Part shown: in pieces, positions 12,065 to 25,429 of the stretch
Layout: every line of letters starts with the position of its first letter
How positions within the stretch are numbered: position 1 is the first letter of the stretch
Origin: Trichobilharzia szidati
Lineage: Eukaryota; Platyhelminthes; Trematoda; Strigeidida; Schistosomatidae
Direction of reading: 5' to 3'
Assembly: GCA_944472155.2 (NCBI GenBank)
Contig: OX235271.1
Coordinates: forward strand, 101,135,256-101,199,255
Length of the DNA: 64,000 nt
The notes under the pieces: model-generated
Told to the model about the DNA's origin: nothing
Databases searched by the model: none
The model's input: the letters and a program-made list of their open reading frames with translations, nothing else
Translations under genes and position numbers: made by a program

Positions 12065-12330
12065 TCATTACTTGCATTCTGAGTGAAACATAGAGCTTCA
12101 ATTGCACATCCCCATTCCGATGGGTTGCCGTTTTCATCTGGCTCCACAACTGCCAAAATGCTTTCCTCACCTTCAGACATTCAACTCGTCATTTCGCATT
12201 TTGGTTTCACTCGACGGCCTGCCACTTTGTCACTTAACAGTCTACTCAGTTTATTTAAAATCCGTCTCCCTTTTTGTGTGTATTTTTTAGGTAAGACCTT
12301 TTAGGCTAGTTTGTTGCCAGGATTCCTTGT
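12065..12330 (-). pseudogene. RTE retrotransposon 3' end, decayed
   Basis: Read on the minus strand, this segment gives broken matches to the RTE C-terminal tail, including a stretch ending IEALCFTQNA that corresponds to AEALCS..N in the copies at 8530 and 40320. Stops and frame shifts are frequent. Plus-strand frames of 60-70 codons across this segment are shadows. Confidence 0.5.
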
Positions 12331-15300
12331 TGCTTATACCTCCCGTTTGGCCATCTCATCTTCACTGTCGAGCAAAAGCAGGTGTTGATGAAAGTTCGTA
12401 AAACTAAGTCTGGCAAAACTAGATATCTTATGAAACATTTACTAACTTGTAAGATAACCAGTCAGAGGACTTCCTACTTGTAATCACTGTATAAGGTCTG
12501 CTTGATACTTTAAATGGAAAACGAAATCGCATGATTGATATGAGTAACTTAGAATACTCCGATCAGACTGAAGAGCATCAATGATTGACGTAAGATGTTT
12601 GTACTACCAAAGGGGAAACAAATTATACTGGTTGCTGATATCTATATCTTCAAATTTAAACCACTCCATCTCAGCCTCAACAACATGCTTCAATACTATG
12701 AGTTGACATATGTCCTGCTAAAGGTTCTTCTAGGAAGTTGAAATCAAAACCCAGAAGTAGGAGCTGATGTGTGAAGATGGCTAAATGGAACATTCCATTT
12801 ACTTCCCTTAGTTTTCTGGAAAATGATATTGAACACGTTCTGTGACTGATGCTGTGAACTCTAACCTACTTCTAGGTAAATATTCTGGACTGAAATAGAT
12901 AGAATCTTCTTAACAGGCTGTTTTTTTTTAAAAAAAGCTCTTACATTAATTCTGTTTAGTTCTCTCACTTGCCAGAGAAGTCCTCGTTAATTCTATATGA
13001 GACTTAACTATCCTTTGAAGAGTCGAAATCAAGGAAACTGTCTATCTATGACTTATCACTTTTATACTAGTTCGATAAAGTCTAGAGAGTATTTTATATA
13101 CGGGAACCAAAATAATTTCAGATTTCTCGTACTACACGAAATACAAAAGGAATCCATATCCAAAAAGGAATGTTTTAGGTAGTTTTCGATAATAATGGAT
13201 TATTCTTGGAATACTCCATGTATATGCCTTCTCATAATGACAGTATGACTTCAGTGTTGTAGCATCCTTTACTTGACTGACCAAGAGTCACAAGTGACAT
13301 GATACAGATAAAGACAGTGCTAGAAGTGAAATATGCAGGATGGTTATGAAGTTACTACTAATTACTAGGAAAATTTGTAATAAAAGTAATGAGGAGAATA
13401 TTCTAAAAGTCTTTATATTTGTATTCTCTCTAAAATCAGCATTTGTTAGGATACCAAGCAGTAAAATATCTGTTCCGTACACATCTGGATAGTTCTTTTA
13501 AGAAATAAACAAATGATATTGTGAATTCTTACTAACTTTCATGGGATTCCATACAGCAGCTGGTAACCATGATAGCTACATAAAAACCTTCTTCACAGTC
13601 AAATTTCTAACATCAGTATACAACTTAAGTGACTGTTCCCATGATTCGAAGTGCAGATAGCCTAACTATCATTTTCTAGAACCAATCTATGCAGATTACT
13701 TTTCGTATATATTCTTACTTTAACGTTCGTTACACTGAGGAAATTGTGTATAGAGCATAATACGTAAAAATGTTGGATTTAATGTTAGACGTATGAAGGT
13801 CGTCGGCAGGAATCGCAAGGCCTTGGCTTTTTCCTTATCAACACTCAAAACAAGATATATGTGCAAATTTGAAGGGCATGGTTCACCCTGTAGGATTCAA
13901 ATGCACATCACCACTGCTGAATTCAGAGACGTTGCCACTCCGGTATTTGAGCCTTTCCTTCAAATGAATGAATCACTGAAAATTATTTTAATTCCACTAA
14001 ACAACCTCTCTGTTTATTTATTTAACAACAGTACAAGTTCATAACAATGATATATATGACATTTGACCCTTTTATAAGATTACAAATAACACAGAAGTCA
14101 TACCCTTTTATTTACTATTACTCGTATAGTTTAAATAAACAATGAATTAGTTTTGCTCAACATTTGGCGCATTATAAGAGCGGATGCTAAAGGTCAAGTA
14201 GACTTTATAGTGTTAAACTTGTCCAACTAGTTATTACATACTGATATGATTCTTTGTCTACTCTAATATGTAATGAGCACAAGTTTCACTATGTTTACAA
14301 CTTAATGTTGTTCTTATTTTAACTTTTCTCTTGGTAAACTTCATGTTAGTGAATCTACAGAATTCGCTAGAAGTATAGATGCACACACCCATATGTCTGC
14401 TTTACGAAAACGTCTTATATATATTTATTACATTTAAAAAAAACTAAACCAGTGTGGTAAATAATATTCTAAAATGTGTCATCAATTGGCGCCAGTAAAT
14501 TATTATTCTTAAGTGCTTTTCCAAGTCTGCTCATAGTTAAAGTCAAGTGTTAACTTGTAACTAAAGTCTATCTCGATAAATCATCATCATCAGGCAGTCT
14601 AAAGATGCGAGAAAGTTTATGAGTATTTTGTTTTTCGTTTAAGTTTGAATTATAGTTGAAAAAAATGGTAAAATTATTTTCTTTTCACTTTTGTTGTTTT
14701 ATTTTGTTTCTTAAACGAGTGAAGCAAATGGTACAGCGACGGTGGTAGTAATAATCGGAGGCGGAGGAGGAGGAGGAGGAACGGAATGATGGGTAGACTG
14801 AAAAAAACACGTGAACGAATTAAAGAGGATTCTTTTTTCTTGAAACCATTTTTCATCATTTCTTAATGAATTCATCCATTCAACTATGTCTCTGTCTGTG
14901 ACTAATACTATCTATAAAGTGTTCATTTCTGAGACAGGGAACCATTTGTCTGGAAAAGTGTAGTTCTCACGGATTTAGTAAAGTGAAAAGCAAACATTAC
15001 CAAAATAAAAATTGTAGTATTTGTAGCAGCAGTATGGGATTAAATAGAAAAGTCTCAAGCATCTTGCTTTTTTTTCAACTAACTTTTATTTCTTTTTCGC
15101 TCTGTTTGCCTCTAACACACTTTCTAAGAAAACTATTATGGTTGGAATGATAAAGTAACTAGGGGAACTAGAATGCAAGACAATAAACTATAATTAAATT
15201 AGAAAGATGACGGGCACTTGAACACCACAAAGGCGATTATGCATGTCACTGAGATGATTTATTTTCCTTAAAGCATTTACAAAAATCTTTTGCGCTATTT

Positions 15301-16209
15301 CGTCACCGTTACTATTACTGTCAAAAATTCTAAGTATTGAAATGATTACTGTATGTTCAAGGTATCACCTCCATATGTATCTTCCAAAGTATATTTTGTT
15401 ATCTGGACATTACTGTGTTCTGTGAACTCGATTGTCTAATTTTGAAGCTCTCATTGTCCTTCTTGACAATATCTTCAGTGCCAACTTCAAAATCGAGTTA
15501 AATGCAGGAGGTATTTTATTGTCTACTTAAGTCTTGTTAACTTAATACATTTGCATTTCTATGTTATTATAGTGAATTGGATAGTTACCATATAACGAGG
15601 CATCAGACTCCACGCCTGCGAGTTATATCGATAAATTTTTCTTCAACTTATGATAATTATTCTGATAAAAGGTCTGTAGACCTGTTCACTTTTTTCTTTC
15701 CCTAATACTACTGTTGATAATTTGTCATTGTTTGAACTACCACAATAAAAAGAGACTTCGTTTAGCTGTGTAAATCGAAATAGCTAATTTACAGTATAAA
15801 CATTACTACTTGATAAGTATTTAAGTAGAGAGTAGAATCACTTTTTAATGGGAGATGAAATATTTTCTTTCCCTTAAATATATTCCCTGTAGAATTGTAG
15901 ACTGTGTAATCACATCTAGTTAAAAATTGAAAAAAAACGAAAAGTTTACAAATTTAATTCGATTTAGAAATAGATTTTGATTTATTGTATATGCTCATAT
16001 TGATGACTCTGTTGGCAGAATAATACGGTTGTCAGTTAGTTAACTGGGATAGTTGACACTTTATTTGTTTCCCTTAGGAATAGCTTTACAAGGCAAAGGA
16101 AATATATTTTGTAAATAACGTCTCTGTACTCAAATTTTACTAAATAAGCAGTCAGTTGATGAAGACCTGATGGATGTAAAGGTTATATTGAAGTCAAACA
16201 GTCCATTAC
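12331..16209. other. No gene seen
   Basis: A long repeat-poor stretch. It has an uninterrupted 83-codon frame at 13793-14044 that resembles no family I know, and a GGA/GAG microsatellite at about 14757-14781. No splice-bounded exon or RNA gene is evident. Confidence 0.45.
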
Positions 16210-17180
16210 GACTACATTTTAAAATAGAAAAGAGGTCCAATACTCACTATTTCATGATGTATCTAGAATCGAGTACTCTACAACCAGCCATAAATCAATT
16301 CAAAGTCTATATAAGCATTATATAGATAATATTTTCATCATTGTCGATGATGATCTGTAGAAAATACCTGAAGTATTTAGTAATACCCATAATAATATTA
16401 CGCCAGGAGAAAGATTCCCCTTCTTAGATATCCACCTTCCTAGGAGAAGTGATAAATCAACCCAGAGATCAGTTCAGCACAAACTAAAGTGAAACAAGCA
16501 CCTGACTAACCTTTGCAGCTTTGTTCAAATAATCACAAAAACAGACCTTAAAAAATCTCTTCCCATCACATATACACGAAAGACACATTAAGTTGAGAAC
16601 TGTAGTCCTTTCGAATCACCATGATTCAAAATGGTATCCGCCGACATTCATTAATAAAATATGAAAATAGAAGTACCAAAGAAGAAGTCAATTGTAATCC
16701 TGAAAAGCAAATGTGATACAATATCTGAAATTGTTCCAAGAAGATTACCGAGAGGAGTTTAAAAAATATTTTTGCTGAATCTTTACGTCTTACTTTCTCC
16801 ACGCAACCTCTTATTCATCAAAATGTCAAGGATAATGTTCCACTCTTGGCAACATCTAATTTCAAATACCTATTAACTTGTGGAGCTAGGCTTATAGACC
16901 TACCAGTGCGATATTGTCTAAACGCGCACAAGAATATTTCCCTATATTGCTATCGAGAAGAAAAATGAGACTAACCAATAGCTCAATTCTAGAGCATCTT
17001 TATCTTCACTCTTCATCAGTGGAAAAATCTTTCAAGGTCTTGTAAAAGATAAGACCAAGTCGTTGAAAGTTTTTCCAGATAAATCTTCACTCCATCGTGG
17101 AAGCACCTACTCTACACAAATAATCCTTCTAAATGTGAATACAGAGGCGGTTTCTCCAGTCCCTTTTACCACCTTGAGCC
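16210..17180 (+). pseudogene. Penelope-like element, RT to GIY-YIG, decayed (PLE-2 type)
   Basis: Translations in shifting frames recover successive PLE landmarks: LESSTLQPAINQFKVY near 16265 (just after RT motif B), YIDN at 16319-16330 in place of the catalytic YVDD, FPFLDIHLPRRSDKS near 16415, VQHKLKW near 16480, and a degraded GIY-YIG start (CGARLI near 16880, then AHKN). TNSSILEHL near 16975 is the helix after the endonuclease core. Many stops and shifts make it non-functional. The GIY-YIG wording resembles the 21052 copy. Confidence 0.7.
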
Positions 17181-18589
17181 TAAGCTAATTTCAACTAAGG
17201 AAGTGATTTGGTATATAATCTTTCTTCATTCATTTTATTATTCCTCCTTTTTCAAACTCCTAACTATAATATGCAATTTATACATATTTTGAATCTTACC
17301 CTTATAGACAGTATTCCTGTTTCCAAGAGCTTATGGTTTTAATGATGACCATTTCTGATCAACATTCATCACCTAACCTCTTCAGATTACGTAAGACTAC
17401 ATAACCATGTTCCGCAATTTATCCATTTTTTCTTCCAGACATATAATTTCATACGCTGTTATCAGATGATACTAACAATTGACCTTTGTTGGTATTTCTT
17501 TGGTCTTTTAGAATACTTCTTAACTGGACAGCTTTCATGAAAATTTACAACTGACCTATGCCTCTTTAATTGGTATCACGCGGGCAGTTTCCATACTTTA
17601 GAGGACAAAATGTAATTGAATTTACTTACTATGGGTGTTTCTCTGCTTCATGATGCATACAAAAACTGTAATTTAAGAGTTTAGATATGATTACACTCTC
17701 TGTTTTCTGTCGTGGTGATTCCTAATGTTATATAAGCAGACCTACTCTTCAGATCTTGAAAATGTTTATTTGTACGCCACCGACGTTGCTATGGCTGCGG
17801 CAAAAGACGTCATCACTAAGTTATTTGGGTGTTGATACTAATTGAATTCTATCCGTTAAGTGTGCAGTGTAGTCATTAAGCGGAGTGAATTAACTTCGTG
17901 GCACACTTTCATTTGACGTTAGACTGATGAGAGAAAATGATGGATCAGCGTTAATAACTAATGATTTCTCATAGTATTCAACTGGCACATTTGTACTTGT
18001 GACTTCCTCTTGGGAGACTTTTGAAATAAAGATGACAGAAGAACAGTTACTCAAGGGATTAAAGGAATGTAGTCTACGAGGATTTCAAGATGACAACACC
18101 TCATGAATGTGAAGTATTCAGAAGTAATAAAACTTTAGTATAGTTACACACTTTGAAATATTTATAATCTATCAGTCTGGTCAGTCTGGAAGTCAGTAGT
18201 TCAAACTTCGCCTGTTTAATGTCTGAAAAGTTTCCTGAATCAAAGCACAAAGAAGATATTTTAATCTAGACATCATCATGAGGATTAATCAACAACTCAA
18301 GATACAACTTAATGAGTCCAAACACTTATCGGCTGGCAGTCTGTTTCATGATTCTATGGTCTGTGTTCAGTTGTATGGTAAATCATTGACATACTGATCG
18401 ATAAGTGTAGACAGATTCTGTCTCATACAACCAGTTCATTTATATTTACGGATCACAAAGATCGTAAACATAGTCATCATTCTGGAGAACATTTCTCGTA
18501 GGCTTAAAATCATAAGGTCTTATTTTAGTCTTCTACAACTTCGTGGGTTATCACCTACGAATATTTACAGGTAATCATGGCCAGTATTT
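17181..18589. other. No gene seen
   Basis: Possibly part of the 3' region of the preceding PLE at its start, then A+T-rich sequence without recognisable features. Confidence 0.45.
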
Positions 18590-18920
18590 AGGAGATTTCG
18601 TCATGAGCTGACATAGGTTGGAGAACCGTTGGAAAACCTGGGAGAACAGCAGGTCGAGTGTGAGGACAAATACTCTCAGATAAAATTGACTAGTGGTCGC
18701 ACTATATCGTGAACTGTCAGGAGTTGGAATTCATTGACCATTGGATCGGGTCCCAGTTGCTGAATGGTCTACGAGCTTACCTTGGGACCGGAAGGTCCTG
18801 GGTCCGACCATTGGCGGTGAGTCCTTACTCTCAAGAGTCCGAAAGTAGGACGAAACAGCTGCCCAGTTCTCCCAGGTTTTCCAGTGTTTTTTTAACCTAT
18901 ATCAGCTCATGATGAAATCC
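18590..18920 (+). repeat. F1 tRNA-hammerhead repeat with inverted ends
   Basis: The ends GATTTCGTCATGAGCTGACA (18595) and TATCAGCTCATGATGAAATC (18900-18920) are complementary, and the complementarity continues inward through AGAACC/GGTTCTCC-like arms. A tRNA-like part (A-box near 18755, B-box GGGTCCGACC) precedes a hammerhead with CTCAAGA (for CTGAAGA), stem II GTCC/GGAC, and GAAACAGCTGCCC. The G5 change should inactivate it. Confidence 0.7.
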
Positions 18921-21051
18921 TGTAAGCGACTAAATCACTGCAAACCAACACTTGAAGATCAATTTTTATCTGCAGTCAGTCTGAACGATTCAAACACCCA
19001 TTTCTCATTGAATCAAATCTGAAATTCGCAAGTCACTCAGTCCGATATAGGAATTCTATAACACTCCCCTGAAAACCAAAATTATTCAAATCAAAATATT
19101 TTATCATATTGCCTTAAATAGAAATAAATAAATCAAGAAAGCAGGTGATATAACATACAGGGGCACATACTACTGACAGTGACGAGTAGTTGGAAACCAC
19201 TTACGCAAAACAATTTTGCTTGCCACTTATATCGAAACGACGACTGGAGATTTTACTGGTTTGCGGTTGAGTTCATCACTGGTGTACCCACATAGATTCA
19301 GCTCTTTGAGCTAAATCAGTTCAAAATACATGAATTCCAACTGGCTGATCGTGTAGATTGGTAATAAATAAATCATTTGTGCTTGACATGAATGGTTTCA
19401 AACTAATCATAACAATCAGTAATTTTTTGTTGAGTTATCGTGTTACATTCAACTATCGCTATCCCTTTCTATTCACTCTTGGTAAGTATCGTTTTTCAAT
19501 GTTATGTGAAGAGATGTGTGTGTATAAATTTGAATGACTGTACTTTTTGTGGGTATGCCTCAAACATCAGTTCAACTCATCAACTTTCTGCTTTTTTTGT
19601 GTGTGTTTTCATTTTATAAAACTACAAATGTATGATTTAGACATGAATTTGTTTGTTGATTCAAAAGAAAGAAAGACGTAGGCTACATCCATAATCAGTT
19701 TACCTACATGAGATAATAATAATAATAATTTACACAACCAACTTGTGTATTCATCATCGGTCTCTTTGTCGCCCCTTCTCTCATATACGCAAACACAGAG
19801 AAACACTTAGATAACATGATAGTTGAATTCAACAAGTATACCTGTCATAATATTGTTACATTATCTATTAAAAATAAAGCAAATAAACAAATAAATAAAC
19901 ATGTGAAGTACACCAAAAACAAAACAAAGTAATCGGAAACATTCAGAATACTTTGGTAATTGAATGTTTGAATCTGTTAGTTAATATTTTGTTAATGACA
20001 AAGAGATACAGATACACTGGTGACTGAGTAAATTGCGCTTCGTATTTTTAACAAACACTAACTCGCACACACAAAATATACCAAAATGCTGTTGTATCGA
20101 AATTTGTTCTAATAAAAATTATCACTATCACTATTAGGAATAAATGGGGTGAAGGATAGTGATAAAGGTGAAGAAGACGTAGACACACGCACGCACACAT
20201 GAAGTCAGAGAGAACCAAAAACTGACTTGGCCTAGTTTCGAGTCCAAATACTTTGTAACTAGCAGACTTACTTTCTAAAAATGAATGAGAGCTAAGCATA
20301 GAACTCATCCTTGACCAAAATATTCCAATGAGAATAAAAATCGTAACATGAACATCTTCATTAAACATCTTTGTTTTTTTCTAAATTGGAGAACAAACTC
20401 ACAACATAAACTACAAAGTACCCGGAGAATATTATGACAAGGAGAAATGTAGCGAATTTTGAAGTGAAAAACTCAGTAAATGTGATAAGGGTTGGAATCA
20501 AAATACTGAGAAAGTGGTCGAGGGTGTGAATACTACTATCTTCTTCTTCGTTTTATAACTTGTATTTAACATATTTCCACTATGGTTATTTATGATTTAT
20601 GTGCAGTTTCTTTATTAATCAGCTCATATTGTGAGAAATGATAAACTAGTGGAAAGTAAGCAAATGTTTTTTCCAGTCAACCTTTTTGTCTCTTTCCACC
20701 ATTTTTTTATTCAAAGCATTTGAAGTCATTGAAATAAACAAGTTTCTTTTTATAAAAAGAAAAATAGTTCAAGATGATTCATCGTTAATTATACTACTTA
20801 GCAGTAATTAAAATATTTTGGTCAAAGTAGAATAAGTGATTAAAAGACTATGAAAATATTTGTACATTTTACTTCAAGGCCTAAAAAATTACATTTAAAA
20901 GGGTTTAAATTGTATTATTCTGAAAGTAAAGAAGTCCAGTATGTACTGCGCATACACTCTGGTGAAAAACAAGGATCTTATAACAGTCCACCTTCTTGAT
21001 GTCTTAAAAGTCGGATATCAGATTTTCACATGAGATACTGAGTTATCAGCC
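18921..21051. other. No gene seen
   Basis: A 106-codon minus-strand frame (20048-20368) is hydrophobic and of biased composition and resembles no known protein. Short CA and AAT runs occur near 19715 and 20190. No supported gene. Confidence 0.45.
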
Positions 21052-22290
21052 CTGATACTGTGGATGATGAGTTATATCTTTTGAGGAAAATCCTAATAGA
21101 AAATGGATTTCCACCACGTTTTATAGATAAGAATATACATTTAAATCCTGTAAAACGTGACTTATCATCCGTACCCAAGAAATTACTTTACATGAGCTTG
21201 GAATTCAAAGGGGACTTAGCTTCCGATATCATGAAACGAAGGATATCACAGTCCCTGAGGAGAATATTCCCTGCTGCATTTCTGACAATAGCCTTTACTA
21301 GTCAACCATTGCTGTTCAATAACCTGAAGGACAAGATCCCGCTGTTGACCAACTCTATGTGTGTTTATCAATTCACCTGCTCGTGTGGAGCTAGGTATAT
21401 CGGTCGTTCGACTCGAGTTTTATCCAAGAGGGTGCAAGAACACTATCCTGCATGGCTACGAAAAGGTTGAAGTGGAGCAATAAGAAGCGCGATCATTGAA
21501 CATCTGGTCAATAATGATCACCCTATCCCTAAAGCCTCCGCCTTTAAAGTCATCTACAAGGCAAAGAGTAATTTACCCAAATCCCTACGTACCCGACTCA
21601 TCTGTGTATTGCTGAAGCTTTGGCTATCGAAACAGAAAAGCCAGATCTCTGTGTACAGAAAAAATTTCGTCCAACCCCTCCAACTTTCATGGTCTTAATC
21701 CCTCTATGCTAAAGTATGGTAATCCCCAATCATATTTTGGCTCTACCAATTTTTCATTTTTTCATTTTGTCTATTCAATTTGTATTCTCTTCCTTATTAC
21801 GTCAATTGTTACTATTACTACTCTCACTTTGAACTGTCCCCGGTATTATTTCACTTGTTCCACTTGTCAATTTTAATCAATTCTTCTTTTTTACAACGTT
21901 AAATTCTATGTTATCAAATTTCACACAATATTACGTAACGTTTTTATTTTAATCGATGTTACTATCCTTTAATTGCACACCTTTTTTCAAGTTCTATCCA
22001 TCCTATGAATTATTCTATATATGACATTAATTTGTTTTGCCACTTGACATTTAACTATGATTATAATCACAAACATTTTAGTTTTAATTGCATTTCATAC
22101 TATTATTATTATTTTATGCATTCACACCTATGATTCAATTTCCTCACCGGATATAACTTATTAAAAACCATATATATATATATACGATTGTACAGCTTGA
22201 TGATAAATTCGTTGAAAAGAGACTCTTCGCTGAATCACTTGTTTTGATTTTCTATATGTTACAATGGGAATTTTCCATGAGTTAATAATT
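21052..22290 (+). pseudogene. Penelope-like element 3' part with GIY-YIG domain (PLE-2)
   Basis: The copy is 5'-truncated after the RT core. Its open frame (to 21470) begins DTVDDELYLLRKILIENGFP, the linker region of PLE proteins, and continues to CVYQFTCSCGARYIGRSTR near 21355-21415, which is the cysteine-containing linker and GIY-YIG start. An in-frame stop at 21468-21470 and later shifts break the rest, but IRSAIIEHL, the FKVIYKAKSNL stretch and KPDLCVQKKF-like residues follow, matching the end of the intact 61656 copy. An A+T-rich 3' region leads to a hammerhead-like motif at 22193. Confidence 0.8.
22193..22232 (+). ncRNA. Hammerhead-like motif at a PLE 3' end
   Basis: The order is CAGC (stem I), TTGATGA, a weak stem II, GAAA (22214-22217), then a stem III of AAGAG/CTCTT closed over one base, C17 at 22228, and GCTG to pair with CAGC. 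C3 is replaced by U and stem II barely pairs. A related motif occurs at 26034 with stem III preserved. Family reading is inference; hammerheads in PLEs are established knowledge. Confidence 0.45.
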
Positions 22291-22944
22291 ATCTCTTTGT
22301 TAAGCGAATATTTTTAAGATAGTCAGTTTGATTATGAAGAAACCTATCACAAAGTCAGAAGTAGTTAGGAAAGTGAACCACTGAATTCCAATTCACTGGC
22401 GAAATAGCGTTGTGATCACATCTCAGCCTAACTTTCCGCAGCTCCATCCCCTCTACTGACGTCGTGTTTGCAATTTGCCAAATATTTCTGAACCATGAAG
22501 AGACAGTTTTTAGTTGTCTCTGGTTTTCATATATAATGGTCGACTAGTGTTGATGTCTACTTTCTCATCAGTGTGTAGTTCCTTCTACAGATCGAAAGGC
22601 TTCAATACTTAAAGTACGACAACACATAGTAGTTGATAACGGTCGATCGGTTGTAACTCATTCTAGTATTTCTTATGACATGAGGATGACAAAAAGACTC
22701 AAACTGACTGAAGTTAGGTCATGAACTAAGTTTAGTTTTTCAGATAATTCATTTATGCTGTTTTATAGTTTTAGTCACCTTTCAAATTAGAATTTCCGTA
22801 CAAATTTCCTGTAGGATATTCATATATATAAATACGTTAACCGATCAAACAGTAGATGATGTCCATTTCTAAATGGTGCATACCCATGGGTGATGACTAG
22901 AGAATGAGCTGTATCCAAGATGTTTACTTGATTTTCATATCACA
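22291..22944. other. No gene seen
   Basis: A+T-rich spacer without recognisable frames or repeats. Confidence 0.45.
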
Positions 22945-23150
22945 TTGTGTTTTTCATTCTGAATGGAACATGAGACTTCAAGCTATACAGTTTCAGTAAC
23001 AGTGGTGTTGTTTTTATGGGGATAAGTTTCTAGCCTAACACCCAAACTTCGCTCTTTTGTGGGCTTACCACGGGATAGGAGAAGTTTAGGATTGCATAGG
23101 CCATTAATGGAACCCTGATCTGAATCGTCACTGGCAGATACTTCACCCTT
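22945..23150 (-). repeat. F4 tRNA-like repeat, decayed
   Basis: It shares with 39005 and 48590 the segments TGGAACATGAGACTTCAAGCT near 22967 and GGGATAAGTTTCTAGCCTAAC near 23019, then a diverged tRNA-like half. The tRNA-like boxes are hard to see in this copy. Confidence 0.5.
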
Positions 23151-24894
23151 CGAACCACTGACATACTATATTACCTGGCTCGTGTATACGACTGCTAATT
23201 AGTTATTCAGTAGTATGTATCATTAAATTTTCAAAATCTCAATCTTAGTGTCGTGTATAGTATCAAGCAGACCGATATTGTGTTGAGTAATTCTGGGTTC
23301 ACATGGAAGCCATGGTTAGGTTTCACCTGAAATTGCATACTTCGCAAAGTTATGGTTCTACTCATTGTCAATTCACAGTAATCTACCTACCAGCAAGTAT
23401 TTCTTCCACTGGTGAAACTGTAATCCCTACGAAAACTTCTTTCCTTAATGCTAATTCCAGAGAGCAAAACGTGGACCAAGTAAATAAAGATTTTATCCTG
23501 GAAAACCTCAAAATTAAATTACTGAAGCCACACACACACACACAAGAATTAATTTTTAAGATCAGTACACTTTATTGCGTAATTTTTTAATGAAAGCTTA
23601 TAAGAAAGGCATATGGAGAGACAACTTCATTTACATTTCTCTGAAATTATATACACTTTTTATTTGATTATAACTGTATGCCATCACCATCAGTTTCGTG
23701 ATTACTTGCGATATACCCAGTGAAAAGCTGACAGTCGAAATTCAGCAAACCCTTTGTAAACTTAAACGGAAATTTTCTTATGGCAATGATTAATTATCGC
23801 CGTTTTGTTTCCCAGACGGAATTTATCAGTGAACCATTACTGTATTTCTTTTCAAGGTGATATATTAAATTCCTTCGTCATTATACTCTGAAAAGTCAGT
23901 ATGTAAAAGCATATAATTAGAAGGCATAAAGAAAGACCGATTCTACTGTAGTGTTAAATTAATAAAGTCGGAGATGAAACTCGGTATGTTGACATGGTTC
24001 TCAAGGTGTTTTCCGAATCCTTGGTTTTTTGTCTTTAATTTTTGTATTTGATAGAGTGACACGCTTGTTACCGACATGAGATCCAAATTCTCACATAACT
24101 CGCACTGTTCACTTTCATCTGCAATAAAACAGTTGAATGAAGCCTATCATTGAGATTTCAGTCAACTACCATTGCCTACAAAACAGATTAACAGCCAAGT
24201 GTATTCCATCTGAAAGAATAACAACTGAAGCTCATTTTACAAATGTTTGTACAACTTTCTTATTTCGTAGAACAAATGAGCTAATGTTGGTAAAATGATT
24301 TTTCAAAAAATGCTATTTTGTATTTACTATAGGCTTAAATAATTTCAACTTAATATAATTATTTAAATATTGCCCTTAATGATTTTTAAGGAGTGTCTTC
24401 ATCTCAAGTGAATCAATTTCATGATATTTTATTCTGTTTTATTTCGCCTTTTTAAAGAAAACACTAAACGTGAATTACTTCTAAAATAAATTGTACTCAT
24501 TGTATTTATTACTTGGATAATTAGTAATTATGAAGAACTCTTCTTATTTGGTCAAGTAGAATACTACTTTAGCATTATATAGTAGTATTTTGTTGGTATT
24601 TACACCTTGATAAGAATGATTTAGCTGTGAACATTCTACTATCATCCTAGATAACGTCTTCACCACAAACTATGGAAAGGAATTAATAAAATCCTACCAC
24701 GAGCAGTTTACTAGCAGGATGGTCTGATTGTTTCATAAGTTAGCTGAATGTAAATAAATTCAAATAACTTCCTCCTCCTGGTAGTTTTTACTAGAAGAAA
24801 TTTCTACAAATACTAAGTGACCAGAAAATACAACAGAAAATTTGTTTTAAAATAAACCAATGATTCGCTAGAACGTGGAGGATAAGCTACAACT
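23151..24894. other. No gene seen
   Basis: A+T-rich. A 95-codon frame at 23303-23590 has no recognisable motif and includes a CA run. No repeats that I can name. Confidence 0.45.
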
Positions 24895-25408
24895 GTTGGC
24901 CTCATCAGTGTGAATCCAACGTCTCCTTCGTCTTCGTATCCATGAAAATAAGCTAGCCATCAAAAGACATGACATCCACTCCCTCATATCACTACATGCA
25001 GACAACCACAGACATCAGTAAGACTGGGACAACGTTCAAATATTAGACAGATGAAACACCAAGAAAGCTAGAGAATTTTTAGTAGCCTAGTATTCCAGTG
25101 AATCTTCAGTCAATAGACACATCGAGATAGACAAAATTTACTAACCTATAAAATAGAAACCTCACACAAAAAGGGTCAAAGTTCAAGTCGAAGAAACAAT
25201 CAGTTCCAATACAAGTAACCAAGAGGGTGTGAAAACACACAAAAACAACCAATCACGTCCAAGGTCACCAGGAGAGATGACTAATAAACTCGTGGAGAAA
25301 TCTGAAAGCTCAACTCAAATTGAAGTATGCGCTGAAGATGTTGACTAGTGGGACGATGAAAGCTACGCAAATTAACTATACAGCTCAGAGAACACAACCA
25401 CATCAAAA
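24895..25408 (+). pseudogene. PLE-3 GIY-YIG remnant, decayed
   Basis: Nucleotide similarity to the intact 53394 element runs from the GIY-YIG start (CGTCTCCTTCGTCTTCG near 24920) to the hammerhead and the GCTCAGAGAACACAACC segment near 25382. The frame is broken by several stops (for example in the stretch matching NAREFLEAWHSSES near 25070). The hammerhead at 25328-25369 keeps TGCG, CTGAAGA, GAAA and CGCA, but stem II is ruined. There is no left inverted arm, and the copy stops abruptly near 25408. Confidence 0.75.
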
Positions 25409-25429
25409 AGACCTTACCCAGTGGTTGCT

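Noticed and set aside
12083..12304. Plus-strand frames of 62 and 73 codons as genes
   Set aside because: They lie opposite a decayed minus-strand RTE tail and show no motif of their own.
17927..17950. CTGATGAG followed closely by GAAAA on the plus strand
   Set aside because: There is no stem II between the boxes and no pairing flanks, so it is a chance match.
20048..20368. 106-codon minus-strand frame as a gene
   Set aside because: Hydrophobic, biased composition, no domain, no splice sites or homologous copy in the window.
22565..22595. CTGATGAGAAAG on the minus strand
   Set aside because: No stem II and no stem I partner.
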